Positions 56,001-64,000 of a stretch of DNA of 64,000 bases are shown piece by piece. Positions within the stretch are counted from its first letter, which is position 1. Each line of letters starts with the position of its first letter. Under the pieces are notes generated by a model. That model did not search any database. It had not been told where the DNA came from and saw nothing but the letters and a program-made list of their open reading frames with translations. The position numbers were made by a program, and so were the translations under genes. This stretch comes from Nautilus pompilius (Eukaryota; Mollusca; Cephalopoda; Nautilida; Nautilidae), in assembly GCA_018389105.1 (NCBI GenBank), contig JACATO010000319.1, positions 1 through 64,000 of the forward strand. The letters are read 5' to 3'.

Positions 56001-59000
56001 CCACGTTTAAATCAACATTAACCATACAGACTGCATGCCTTATGCCCCACCCCACCAAAATAGGTATACAGTGATATTTGACCTTCCCTCTCTCCCAAAA
56101 ATATTCATACATATATGTTGTATGCATTTAATTAAGAATACCTGGCTGTTAGTTTGATTTATGGCATCCCTATGAAACACAAGGGCAGTGAACTTGGTTG
56201 TATGCTTGAAAGGGGCAATTGGAAGGACCTCTTTTAGTGTGCTGGAGAGTTAGACAATTTTGCCTGTCGTATTTAATCTTTGAAAGTGTGAAGGATGCTG
56301 CTTCACATCTGCAGGTTATGGGGAATGTTGAAATAATCATTTTGGCTAATTTTGAGATTCTCGGAAGATGGTTAACTGATTTCCAAAACTAGAAATCTCT
56401 ATTCTGATGGTAATGTTGTGCCAATTCATCAGAGCTCTAATGTTTGCAAACTCCATCAACTGATTCATAGCTCCTAGTTGTAGCAGATTCTTTTTCCCAT
56501 TCCATCTGTCTCTCAACAAGGAATGGATTATTAGCCAGGAGCAAAAGCTTGTCATGGTTCTTAAAATCACCAAGTCTGGGACCATAACTTTCTTTTGGTG
56601 CTGCCAAATGCACAACAGAACTGCTGCTGATTCGAGGAAGGCAGCATCTGGGTTTTCTTCCATCACTTTCTATACACAGAGGAAAAAAAAGACGGTAAGA
56701 GGCTTTGCTGACGCTGCTGTGAACTACCTGCAAATTAGCTGAAAATGTTTCGACAACCACATAAAGTTCATAATCAGTCTTATCACTGCCTCACACTTTA
56801 ACGCTCGACTTGTTTAAGTGCTGAGTAATGTCGCACAGAAATGCAACAGCAAGCATCCATTTCTTGTCATCTTAAGGACAGACTTTTCCATCATTGAACA
56901 ATGCTAAAGGTTCAAAAGCATCGGTAAAATGGACAAGCAGGCATCCTGTTGAAAGCCCTCCTATCCCAGTGTGCAAAACAGATCTCTCCACACTAAACTG
57001 CTGGTGGTTACTTGTCCAGGGCCTGACACAATCTACCAAATTGATTACATCTGCCACCATGTCATTCAGAGAATGAAACTTAGCAAATAATGCTTGCTGG
57101 TGTGTAGTGCAATGATACAATAAAATGTCATTCTCTGCACCACTGGTTTTCAGTGCTTGTTCCGATAAAGCTACAGACCCGTTCTTCTTACCTAGCATAG
57201 CAGATGTCGAACTCTGTCAAGGTATCCAATACAGCCATTTTAATTTCCTCTCCAGTTGCTCCGTTTTGCAGAGGAACCACATCTGGCAATTCTTCTGTCA
57301 CACCATTGATAGCTATGACAAACACTGGTAACTGTGTAATAACCCTGATATCCAAGCTTTCGTTCGTTGCAAGGCTAACAAACTCGGAAGATCCTTGTGT
57401 GTGTTTTCAAAGTTTCCTGAGACATCTGGTGCTCTTCCAGACACCGCTGAATCAGAGAGCTGAAGTTTTCTCACCTCTTTCTTGTCAGGGAGCAGTGCAG
57501 AGCAAGACATCAGCAAGCCAGTCTTTCATCACCTCACCATCCACACAGGGTTTCAGCCGTTCCGTTACTTCGTGAAAAAATGTTTTGTCGAGTTATTATT
57601 CGCTGAGCTTTTTAAGTCTCTTTTTACCGAGTTCACTTCCCAGTGGGAAATCATCACTGAAATTCAGATGAAGTGCAGTGTAATGTCTCAGTGAATTGGG
57701 AGTGGAAAATGGAATCATCCCATGTTAAGCAGATGAATTTACCTCCACAAATGACAAAGGCTGTTCCTGCTCTTCCCTGAAAAATCTGTACTCATCCTCG
57801 TACTTGCGTTTGTTAGTTGCTTTCGCCATTTTCAGTTTCCCAGTTACTGATTCTGTGCGAATTGATAGTAATTATTCTGGAAAATGCATGGCTTTATTTT
57901 AAGAATTTTGATTGGTTATTATTTTTATCCTATTGTTATCTGTGCATAATGGGAAATGGAGTTCTATTATGTATCACACCGCCATTGCAAAAAATGTCCC
58001 TGATGCTGGTACTTTTTCCATTGTGTAACATAATACAAAATCATAAATCTTGAAGAGCCACAAGCAGATAGCAGGCTGCGGGAGGATCCTTTATCAGTGT
58101 AAATACCAAGTGATAAATCAGCCGAAGATTATTATTAATAATTTTAAAATCAATGGTGTCACCTATCAGTCATTCCCATGCTTCTCCATCCCTTCTCTTC
58201 CTGGCTCTGTGGTAAATGCCACCTATTTCTCCACCTCCAGGCTCCATACCAATCTTTCTCCAACATTTCTGAAGGGAAGATGGCTGCGTTGATTACCACA
58301 CCTGAGCAGTCACTTAAGCACCTTTAAGGAAAATCCTTTCCAAAATCTCTTGAGAGCAAGCACTCGATAACTTGACAGTAGGTGCTTTGGTTAAGGTCAC
58401 TGGACTGTTCCAAGCGCAGCCTGATCCATCTGCTGAGAGGTGTGTGTGTGGCGGGTCCGTTATCAGAAGTCACATTTTCTGCCCCGCTGAGAGCAGGTGC
58501 ACTTGCTGTCCAGCAGCAGAAATTACTTCATTTTTAAGTGGCAACAGCACAAAAGTGCACACAAAATCAGTCACTGAAAATCTCTGCATTCAACCATGCA
58601 CTGGTTTGATTCTAGTACAGCACAGGAAAACCAACCATATTTACATTTCGACTTGCCAATAAAATGGCGAGAACTTTCTGTTTCCATGGGAATAGCAGTA
58701 GCAAAGAATGATACACAACTGTTTGTAGCCACCTCCTTGTGTTGTCCTACTAGAGTACAGGGAGGGGGTGGTGGTAAAACCTTCCAGCACAGTCCAGCTG
58801 TAAATCTGCTCTGGGTTGAGGTCCTAAGCTACCATATCAATTTCTTTAGTTTTTAATGAAAGGCTCTATAGAAACTGTGCAGCTGGATAGCTTCTCAACC
58901 TGAACCAATGGCAGTCATATACTGTGACAATCCAGAAATTGCTTCAGCTGTCCAGCAGATACTCTAAGCTCTGGATCAATCCAAAGCTTTTCATTCATGT

Positions 59001-62000
59001 GTCAAGCCTTTTCTGTCCAAACAAAGCATACCTTCACTCTAGCTGATTGTTAGATGCACCCTGCACACAGCGATGCTTCTGGAAGACATCAGTAGAAAGA
59101 ATATTGCAGTCAAAGCACCAGCTTCTTAATACTGGAGATGTTGCTAGTGGCTACATTGCATTGACAGTTAACTTTGCTCCAGTCTCTCCCTTTCTTTGAA
59201 CGACCAATAATTTTTATCTGGTCGCCAACACAGAAATCAACACGCTTTGCTTTCCAGGCACGACTGGATTAATACTGTCCTGTGATGACAGATGCTGCCG
59301 TCAGCCGGAGATCCACAATCACGAAAGGCTGACTGATGGTTCCAGCCAGTGGTGTGTGGCACAGACATGCAGGCCACCTCAACATCTTCACCGCTGACTG
59401 GAACTCGTTATCCCCGTTTTCCCCCGTAAATCTGTCGCAACAACAACAAAGGGAAAGTAGTTCTAAAAGGTCTGCTCATCTGTCGCTGAGGACCAGTTAT
59501 CCAACACTCAGACCTATTGTCAAACAAAGCTGTATACAGGGTGTCGATAAAAAGATGCGCACACTTTCCTAAAAAGTGTGCATACATCTTTTTTTTGGTT
59601 ATTAAAAAGACAAGAGACAATTGTCAAAATAAAGCTGCATATTAAAAAATAAAGGAGGGACTATTAGAAGATTGCATGGTAGGTGCGTGGACAAAACCAT
59701 ACATTAAAGCTATTGTTCAGTTTTTTATTTTGTTTATGTCCAAGAGATGACCAAATTAATACTCATTTTCTATAGAAAATTATTCTGAAGTTTCAAAAAC
59801 AACAGTTTGGGGACATTTATTTTCCCTTACCGGCTCCCAACGCTGCTTGCCTGCTCGGTGCCTGCCCCTCAGCAGCCTGCAGAACATTTCCCATGTAGAC
59901 TTCCTTCACTTCTTCAGCAGGAATTCCTAGAGAATAAACAACAACCCGGGCTGTTTACAACGACACCCACACACATCTGTTTGAATTGTCAGGGGGAGGG
60001 GGCCTATTAAACAAACAAAAGAAGCTGCACTCACTGACTGAAACAGAATAGCAATGTCGACTCGGAGGCTAAATCCCACAACTCTTGTGCTTGCTTAACT
60101 CTACCGGTCCATGTCCAAACTTAAGTACATTCGCCATTTTATTCCTCCCGTTTGGAAAGTGTGCCAATTTTAAGCCATAATGCTGCAGCTTTAGAATGGT
60201 GAAGCAGCTCAGTGACTGCCAGCGGGCATCCATACAAGCAAACCTATCCAACCATCTACAGTGTGATCATAATGGTAGCCATATATTAATTAGCTTCTTT
60301 AAAAAAAAGAAAGATAGTAGTATGAAAATTGACGTTTCCAGCCCACACCACAAAATGGAAAAAATAAAACAGCTCCCAAACTTGAATTAAAAACAAATAA
60401 CATATTAAGTAAATTTTAATTTTAAAATTAATTTAGCAACACAGACGAAGGACTTCACTCAGAAGAATTAAACTGTTCTAACACAGCCAGTGGCGACGAG
60501 TTGCTTCTCTCATAGATAACAGTTTCAATCAGTCCCTATATCTTGATAAATACACGTAAAAACAAAAGCAGCATCTTCCCGCTGGAATTTCTTACCCAGA
60601 ACAGTCAAAGCTGGCCTCCTTTAAGGCTGAAAATGTTATTAATGAACTTGCTGATCTCCAGATAGTTTGCATAGTTTGATTTTCAATAATAAAGTTTTTC
60701 TTTCTTTTTGTGTGTGTGTGTCTGTGTGTGTGTGTGTGTGTGTGTGGGGGGGGGGCTATAGTGTCTTGGTCTCCCCAAAGCCCTTGTTAACAAACAACAG
60801 CTGAATTTACCAGCCCTCTGTATGGCTTCCTTGATAGCTATCGCTCCAAGCTTTGTTGCCGGTACAGCTGCCATGCCTCCTTGAAAGGATGTGACCGGGG
60901 TCCGGACATAACTCGCAATGACGACATCCTGACAAAGCAAAAACAGAATTAGACAGATCTCGGTTCCATTTAAAACATGAAACAACATCTTTAGCTCACA
61001 AATTGGAAACATTTAGTACAGATCAAGCACTTTAACTTCTACCTCACCCAAAATGGGCAAAAGGCGACCCACCCTGCACCCCCAGAATTTCACAGTAATT
61101 CAGCAACCATAAAATGACCATTAGTCAATCGTTTACAACAAGTCTCTTAATGGCCAACCAACAAAAAAGCAAGTAAGCAGTGCATTTAATTCAGTTTTTC
61201 CCAGCAAGTATTCTCTCTCTTTTAACCTGTTTTTGCAAAGCTACCTCACTACAGCAGCGGAGTAACAGGTAAAATCACAAGTTCCTCCACAAAGAGATGT
61301 TAGATTTTGTAACAGTCAGCCATTTCAGGTCAATAACATCCTATCTTCTATGGTGCAGACAGATGTTCTCACTTCATCTTGTTTTCACGTGTGCATGTTC
61401 AGCAGCAGCAGCCAGCCTAAACTTGAACTACATCATCGAAAACAATTCTGAGGCAAGCCTTTAAGTTCAAAAACTTGTCTGTTAAGACTAGATACTGTAG
61501 GATTTGAGACGAGCATGCATTCGCCAATAATTAAGATGTTCCCACAATGCAAAACAATCACATCCATCGTGCTACTCAGCTTTTAGCAGGCAAGAACCTT
61601 GTCACATTCACTCAGAGGACAATAATAGAGAGGCAACTGCAATCACATTAGCAGACTGGTGTAGGTGGTGTGATGTGACACTGTGGAAACATTTTTTTGT
61701 TTCTTATTATCATCAAGCAGCACATCACTTTTAAACAGTTTACATAATTTAACTATCCTCCAAAACACATGCAAAATCAAAACTTACAAATGTCAATTTG
61801 CATTTGTTTAGTTAATTCAATACCATTTCTATTTCAAGCAGAAAAAGAAACTTTAAAAAATAAATTATTATTATTTTGCTTGTGTACAACTTTTACTATT
61901 CATTTTTTTTAAATTTCAAACTATCATAACGTCAAAGAAATTCTTTCAGTCTATTTATTTTTAAACATTGGGCTACAGATATTTTGCAGATTGACTCACG

Positions 62001-62854
62001 AGTTTGCAGATCGTAGGGCATATATACTTGAAGGGCTAATAAAACCCAGGAATATTCTTCCACAAGTGTTCGACCATAATACTAATCTGTAATCACCCAG
62101 AGGGATCTTGGCTTTGAAGCATCAGTTGAAGAAGAATGCTGATGAGGGTAGACTTCTGTTTACCCCCCTAAATACTTCTAAGTGCTATGACTATGGCTAT
62201 TTTGCCACTACATATTTGTCAACTTTTATTATCAATAATTTTTTCCTTGCGGAGAGGGGAAATAGAACTTTATATAAAAGAAGAATAGAAATTATATTGC
62301 CTGTCCCAGCCTTTCTTAGATCATATTTAACAGGTTGAGTAGCCTGCTACAGAGCAAAATGTTTAAAGAAGCCAGATATCCAGACAACTAAACTTGTGAA
62401 TAACTTAAATTTGTCTATTTTCTTTTAGCAATTACTATTTTTCCTGGCTGCAGATTATTCCATTATATGGAAGAGCTTTACTTTAAAAACTTTATGGGTG
62501 TGTAGGTTTCATCCAGCAGCCTCTCACATCTAAAAATGAAGAGCTCCAGTAGGAATTTCCCAGCTGAAGTCAAAAGTGATGAATGAGCCCCTCATGGTGC
62601 AGTATTGGTGATGCCACCTAGCAGATAACCATAGAACTACTACCAACAACTCTGTTTGTGTGTTACATTGCAATACCACATAAATAATTTTTAAAGAATC
62701 TTATTTTATTTAATCTTAAACTTGCATCTTATCTATCTTAAATATATATATATATTAGTTGCCACTCTTTGCATATTTAAAAAGCCAATAAGGTAAAACT
62801 TACATTTAATCCAGATACTTGAGAAAAACGACGACAAAAGTGAAAAAAACAAGA
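43972..62854 (-). CDS. ACAT1: ACAT1, mitochondrial acetyl-CoA acetyltransferase (acetoacetyl-CoA thiolase), exons 2-12
   Basis: Minus-strand exons in order: 62854-62804, 60928-60811, 59926-59831, 55696-55596, 54526-54434, 50723-50673, 48623-48470, 48017-47925, 46945-46832, 45979-45915, 44814-44657, 44092-43972. All are GT-AG and in frame. From [11 protein letters not shown] to the stop there are 387 residues. The thiolase signatures are present: nucleophile Cys in [32 protein letters not shown] with the catalytic His, and CNGGGGAS with the second Cys. The family reversibly condenses two acetyl-CoA to acetoacetyl-CoA and cleaves 2-methylacetoacetyl-CoA (ketone-body and isoleucine metabolism, EC 2.3.1.9). 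Sequence and the Arg-rich leader favour mitochondrial ACAT1 over cytosolic ACAT2. No frameshift or lost catalytic residue was seen. Confidence 0.95.
44532..44575 (+). repeat. Dispersed short repeat core, copy 3
   Basis: ccatctaaaaacgaagggct then ccagtaggaatttcact. It shares the central 35-40 bases with the other copies and then diverges. Confidence 0.6.
44657..44814 (-). CDS. ACAT1: ACAT1 exon 11: NEAF and catalytic histidine
   Basis: The exon is 158 bp: [20 protein letters not shown], then [12 protein letters not shown], ending [15 protein letters not shown]. It contains the NEAF motif and the GHP catalytic His (residue 345 from exon 3, equal to human His385). Confidence 0.96.
45090..45760 (-). 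pseudogene. Decayed Tc1-like transposase
   Basis: On the minus strand, in order: [62 protein letters not shown], then a stop and degenerate C-terminal sequence. These are the Tc1 DDE blocks. Where active copies have an Asp (…MDDNA or QQDNA) this copy appears to have Gly. It lies in ACAT1 intron 10, in the same orientation as ACAT1. Confidence 0.85.
45915..45979 (-). CDS. ACAT1: ACAT1 exon 10
   Basis: The exon is 65 bp: [22 protein letters not shown]. It aligns with FADAAVEPIDFPIAPVYA of human ACAT1, with the same exon length (from memory). Acceptor TTTGCAG, donor GTAAGTTG. Confidence 0.94.
46832..46945 (-). CDS. ACAT1: ACAT1 exon 9
   Basis: The exon is 114 bp: [20 protein letters not shown] then [19 protein letters not shown]. 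It carries the thiolase GTVTAANSSxLNDGAAA motif that borders the CoA site. A longer open frame on the same strand reads past both splice sites and is only intron read-through. Confidence 0.95.
47925..48017 (-). CDS. ACAT1: ACAT1 exon 8
   Basis: The exon is 93 bp: [20 protein letters not shown] then [11 protein letters not shown]. It matches [28 protein letters not shown] in vertebrate ACAT1. Split glycine codons occur at both borders. Confidence 0.95.
48470..48623 (-). CDS. ACAT1: ACAT1 exon 7: loop domain
   Basis: The exon is 154 bp: [32 protein letters not shown], ending [16 protein letters not shown] and the RxEQDxYAxxSYxRSQ block are thiolase hallmarks. It is one codon longer than I recall for the human exon, and exon 8 is one codon shorter. 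Confidence 0.95.
49520..49945 (+). pseudogene. Decayed mariner-like transposase C-terminus
   Basis: Plus strand: MSHNNAQ (from the HDNA block), a degenerate HPxxxPxL..LFP stretch, then [40 protein letters not shown], the typical end of SETMAR-like mariner transposases. No termini were found. It is antisense to ACAT1 in the intron between exons 6b and 7. Confidence 0.75.
50673..50723 (-). CDS. ACAT1: ACAT1 exon 6b
   Basis: The exon is 51 bp and phase 0, encoding [17 protein letters not shown]. It corresponds to KDGLTDVYNKIHM in human ACAT1, the start of the covering loop domain. Donor GTGAGT and acceptor TTCTTCAG are both good. Confidence 0.93.
50724..54433 (-). other. ACAT1 intron splitting the human-equivalent exon 6, 3.7 kb
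   Basis: Contains the Tc1 relic at 51.1-51.8 kb and a short GA tract near 51,990-52,055. Nothing else recognised. Confidence 0.85.
51080..51840 (+). pseudogene. Decayed Tc1-like transposase, nearly full length
   Basis: Plus strand: the paired-like N-terminus ([19 protein letters not shown], stop, then [20 protein letters not shown]), then [20 protein letters not shown], then [41 protein letters not shown] and a degenerate tail. In the FQQDN catalytic block the Asp is Asn here. Several stops and frame changes. Antisense to ACAT1. Confidence 0.88.
54434..54526 (-). CDS. ACAT1: ACAT1 exon 6a
   Basis: The exon is 93 bp and phase 0: [20 protein letters not shown] then [19 protein letters not shown] is the conserved thiolase segment after the active-site helix. 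Together with exon 6b it totals 144 bp, the size of a single human exon (from memory). Confidence 0.95.
55596..55696 (-). CDS. ACAT1: ACAT1 exon 5: nucleophilic cysteine
   Basis: The exon is 101 bp: [20 protein letters not shown] then [13 protein letters not shown]. The Cys in NKVCASG is residue 86 counted from the Asp that opens exon 3, which equals human Cys126 after the 40-residue leader. It forms the acyl-enzyme. Confidence 0.96.
55731..55745. repeat. Short TTAGGG-like repeat
   Basis: The sequence gggttagggttaggg is two and a half telomere-type hexamers inside ACAT1 intron 4. It is too short to call an interstitial telomere with certainty. Confidence 0.5.
55968..58090 (-). pseudogene. 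Decayed hAT transposon (Charlie8/GTF2IRD2-like)
   Basis: A minus-strand ATG at 57829 opens [19 protein letters not shown], a zinc-finger-like start. Downstream, across several frames, come [52 protein letters not shown] and [17 protein letters not shown], the order seen in hAT transposases of the GTF2IRD2/Charlie8 group. Outer sequence at 55968 (cagtagtactcagacttcag..gagccac) and near 58050 (gagccacaagcagatagcag) resembles hAT termini. Many stops; not functional. No 8-bp target duplication was confirmed. It is in ACAT1 intron 4. Confidence 0.8.
59551..59591. repeat. Imperfect hairpin next to a transposon-end-like sequence
   Basis: aaagatgcgcacacttt and aaagtgtgcatacatcttt are near-complementary arms around a four-base loop. 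Just upstream is tacagggtgtcgataaaaag, similar in style to mariner termini. No transposase lies nearby. Confidence 0.45.
59831..59926 (-). CDS. ACAT1: ACAT1 exon 4
   Basis: The exon is 96 bp: [20 protein letters not shown] through [13 protein letters not shown]. It contains the GNVLQ..GQAP..RQA block characteristic of acetoacetyl-CoA thiolases. The phase runs on from exon 3, with split glycine codons on both sides. Confidence 0.95.
60709..60754. repeat. TG repeat with poly-G end
   Basis: TG units with one TCTG interruption, then about ten G, shortly after the ACAT1 exon 3 donor. Confidence 0.9.
60811..60928 (-). CDS. ACAT1: ACAT1 exon 3: start of thiolase fold
   Basis: The exon is 118 bp, beginning phase 0 and ending phase 1. 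It encodes [20 protein letters not shown] and ends [12 protein letters not shown]. The RTP motif and ATKLGAIAI strand-helix are typical of the thiolase N-terminal domain. The length equals the human exon that starts EVVIVSATRTP (from memory). Confidence 0.95.
62521..62580 (+). repeat. Dispersed short repeat core, copy 4
   Basis: cacatctaaaaatgaagagc then tccagtaggaatttcccagc and tgaagtcaaaagtg. It is the best match to the core common to all copies. Confidence 0.65.
62804..62854 (-). CDS. ACAT1: ACAT1 exon 2: presequence with Arg-Arg-Phe-Ser
   Basis: A 51-bp exon lies between a very strong acceptor (long T tract then CAG) and donor GTAAGTTT. It is phase 0 on both sides and encodes [17 protein letters not shown]. 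Human ACAT1 has a small second exon (48 bp, from memory) in the same place coding the end of the presequence. RRF/SQ resembles an R-3 or R-2 matrix-protease site. There is no homology proof beyond position, phase and size. Confidence 0.65.
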
Positions 62855-63022
62855 CTGAAAAAAAAAAACAAAACAGAAAAGCTATTAGAAGTCTGTGCGT
62901 TCAGAAAAAGTTAAAACAATGGAAATGAATCACGTAAAGGTGTTTTACATCACCTTCATTTAAACCTCTTGTACAAAATGGGGGAAAAAAGGTGGGGGGG
63001 TTAATGCAATAATTTCAAACTA

Positions 63023-63395
63023 GAGAGATGGAGAGAGAGAGAAAGAGATGGAGAGAGATGGAGAGAGAGAGAGAAAGAGATGGAGATGGATAGAGAGAGA
63101 GAGATGGATAGAGAGAGAGATGGAGAGAGAGAAAGAGAGATGGAGAGAGATGGAGATGGAGAGAGATGGAGATGGATAGAGAGAGAGATAGATAGAGAGA
63201 GAGATGGAGAGAGAGAAAGAGAGATGGAGAGAGATGGAGATGGAGAGAGAGAGATGAAGATGGAGAGAGATGGAGATGGAGAGAGAAAGAGATGGATGGA
63301 GAGAGAGAGAGAGAGAGAGAAGAGGGATGGAGAGAGATGGAGATGGAGAAAGAGAGAAGAGAGAGATGGAGAGAGATGGAGAGAGAGGTGGAGAT
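63023..63395. repeat. Long GA-rich microsatellite (polypurine on plus strand)
   Basis: About 370 bases of GAGA with regular GATGGA and AAAGA interruptions. It lies between ACAT1 exon 2 and the candidate exon 1. The Glu/Arg and Ser/Leu reading frames here are artefacts. Confidence 0.97.
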
Positions 63396-63819
63396 TTTAC
63401 AGTAGTATCCAGAAACCATCAGTGAGTGGTCCTACTACTAGTCGTGAATGGAAACTCATAACACGTAGCATTACACTCTCTGTATGCTGTTCTTAAAACT
63501 GAATACCACTGAGATGACGAAGATTAATGTTAAAGAAGTTTAGGACTTTATAAGCTTTTTAAAAATGAGAAACGCTTTTAACACTTGATTTTAATGTATC
63601 TAATTTCGAAAAGGTTAATCAATAAAATAGCGCATAGGGGTTCGGAGACAATAATTAGTACTGAAAACTGGTCTTTGTCATCCCTACTGGCGAGCAGATG
63701 CTGTTGTTTATTCTGCCTGTCAGGGAGGGAGGGACCTGGACTACAGCGGCTGAGACCCGTTGTGTAGGTAAAATAACTGGTAGCTGCGGGGAAGTTTTGT
63801 ATTTAAGAGACAGACTCAC

Positions 63820-63894
63820 AGATGTAAGATGAATACGTAAACGAATGAAAACGGGGGGAACTGTTGGTCCTATCACAAATGTGAGGAGATCCAT
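63820..63894 (-). CDS. ACAT1: Candidate ACAT1 exon 1 (start of mitochondrial presequence)
   Basis: On the minus strand an ATG at 63894-63892 opens 25 codons (MDLLTFVIGPTV.. to ..IRLRIHLTS) that end in phase 0 directly before a strong donor, GTGAGT. Joined to the 51-bp exon and the thiolase exons it would give 429 residues, against 427 recalled for human ACAT1. The peptide has three Arg and little acidity, suiting an import signal, but the Asp at position 2 and the weak -3 base count against it. Exon 1 could instead lie beyond the right edge. Confidence 0.35.
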
Positions 63895-63936
63895 TAGTTG
63901 TCGTCAGGGTTCTCGCCGTCCCCCCCCCCCGCCATT
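63895..63936 (-). other. Possible 13-codon upstream reading frame overlapping the candidate ACAT1 start
   Basis: On the minus strand ATG (63936-63934) reads MAGGGDGENPDDN through the poly-G run and stops at TAA, whose last A is the A of the candidate ACAT1 ATG (sequence TAATG). It would matter only if transcription starts to the right of 63936. The frame depends on the homopolymer length, here 11 G. Confidence 0.2.
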
Positions 63937-63951
63937 CGTGTCGAGCACAAG

Positions 63952-64000
63952 ATGGCGACGGGATGGAAGCGGTCACCTGCTCGTAAGATGGCGGGGCGGA
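63952..64000 (+). CDS. Possible first coding exon of a plus-strand gene (truncated by window end)
   Basis: An ATG in excellent context (A at -3, G at +4), inside a YY1-like motif, opens MATGWKRSPARKMAGR and is still open at the window edge. YY1 motifs whose ATG is the initiation codon are well known in housekeeping genes. The product is not recognisable from 16 residues. The stretch could equally be untranslated leader or ACAT1 promoter. Confidence 0.3.
   Translation, partial: MATGWKRSPARKMAGR

Larger units (their letters stand above)
55697..59830 (-). other. ACAT1 intron, 4.1 kb
   Basis: About half is the hAT relic. The part at 58,100-59,550 has broken, mildly protein-like minus-strand translation (..[18 protein letters not shown]..) that I cannot assign; it may belong to another decayed element. 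The hairpin at 59.55 kb follows. Confidence 0.75.
60929..63819 (-). other. ACAT1 introns around exon 2
   Basis: 1,875 bp between exons 3 and 2, holding repeat copy 4. Then about 965 bp toward the candidate exon 1, filled largely by the GA tract. No other coding signal seen. Confidence 0.65.
63895..64000. promoter_or_regulatory. Probable divergent promoter region with two YY1-like motifs
   Basis: This is the most GC- and CpG-rich stretch in the window. It holds CAAGATGGCGACG (63949-63961) and TAAGATGGCGGGG (63984-63996), both close to the YY1 consensus AAGATGGCGGC often found just after transcription starts. ACAT1 runs leftward from here, and a plus-strand reading frame opens rightward. A run of 11 C (63920-63930) lies between. 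Confidence 0.5.

Noticed and set aside
63015..63496. Arg/Glu-Met and Ser/Leu open frames of about 135 codons
   Set aside because: Same cause: the GA microsatellite.

Overview
The window is nuclear DNA from an animal, most likely an invertebrate. It holds intron-rich genes with GT-AG splice sites, long AT-rich introns, abundant microsatellites, one minisatellite and many decayed DNA transposons. The two genes recognised are a diversin/Diego homologue (ANKRD6) and a mitochondrial acetoacetyl-CoA thiolase (ACAT1). A spiralian, perhaps a mollusc, fits the compact ACAT1 with vertebrate-like intron positions, but the sequence alone does not prove the taxon.

Plus strand, about 1-43,790: the 3' part of ANKRD6. 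Nine coding exons are visible from 14,660 to the stop at 43,629. They encode five ankyrin repeats, each on one 99-bp phase-0 exon, a sixth partial repeat, a basic linker, a diversin-type Cys/coiled-coil segment and a long polar tail (955 residues in view). The start codon and first ankyrin repeats were not found and probably lie upstream. The first 14.6 kb then reads as intron: a 46-bp minisatellite (3,948-5,268), a large CT tract (about 9,465-9,905) and an unexplained antisense reading frame (12,781-13,140).

Minus strand, about 43,800-63,900: ACAT1. Eleven exons (60,928 down to 43,972) encode 387 residues, exactly the count I recall for the human enzyme from the matching exon onward. An upstream 51-bp exon (62,804-62,854) carries an Arg-Arg-Phe-Ser presequence-like segment. 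A tentative first exon lies at 63,820-63,894. The two genes converge tail to tail with 342 bp between stop codons, and their poly(A) signals are under 80 bp apart.

The right edge (63,895-64,000) looks like a divergent promoter with two YY1-like AAGATGGCG motifs. One of these holds an ATG in a strong initiation context that stays open to the window end, so another plus-strand gene may start there.

The introns hold dead DNA transposons: three Tc1-like relics, two mariner-like relics, one hAT (Charlie8/GTF2IRD2-like) relic of about 2.1 kb, and a 187-bp TTAA-flanked piggyBac-type MITE. A dispersed short repeat occurs at least four times; one copy appears to have a tRNA-like head. No CRISPR, operon or prokaryote-type system is present, and I saw no convincing tRNA or rRNA gene.
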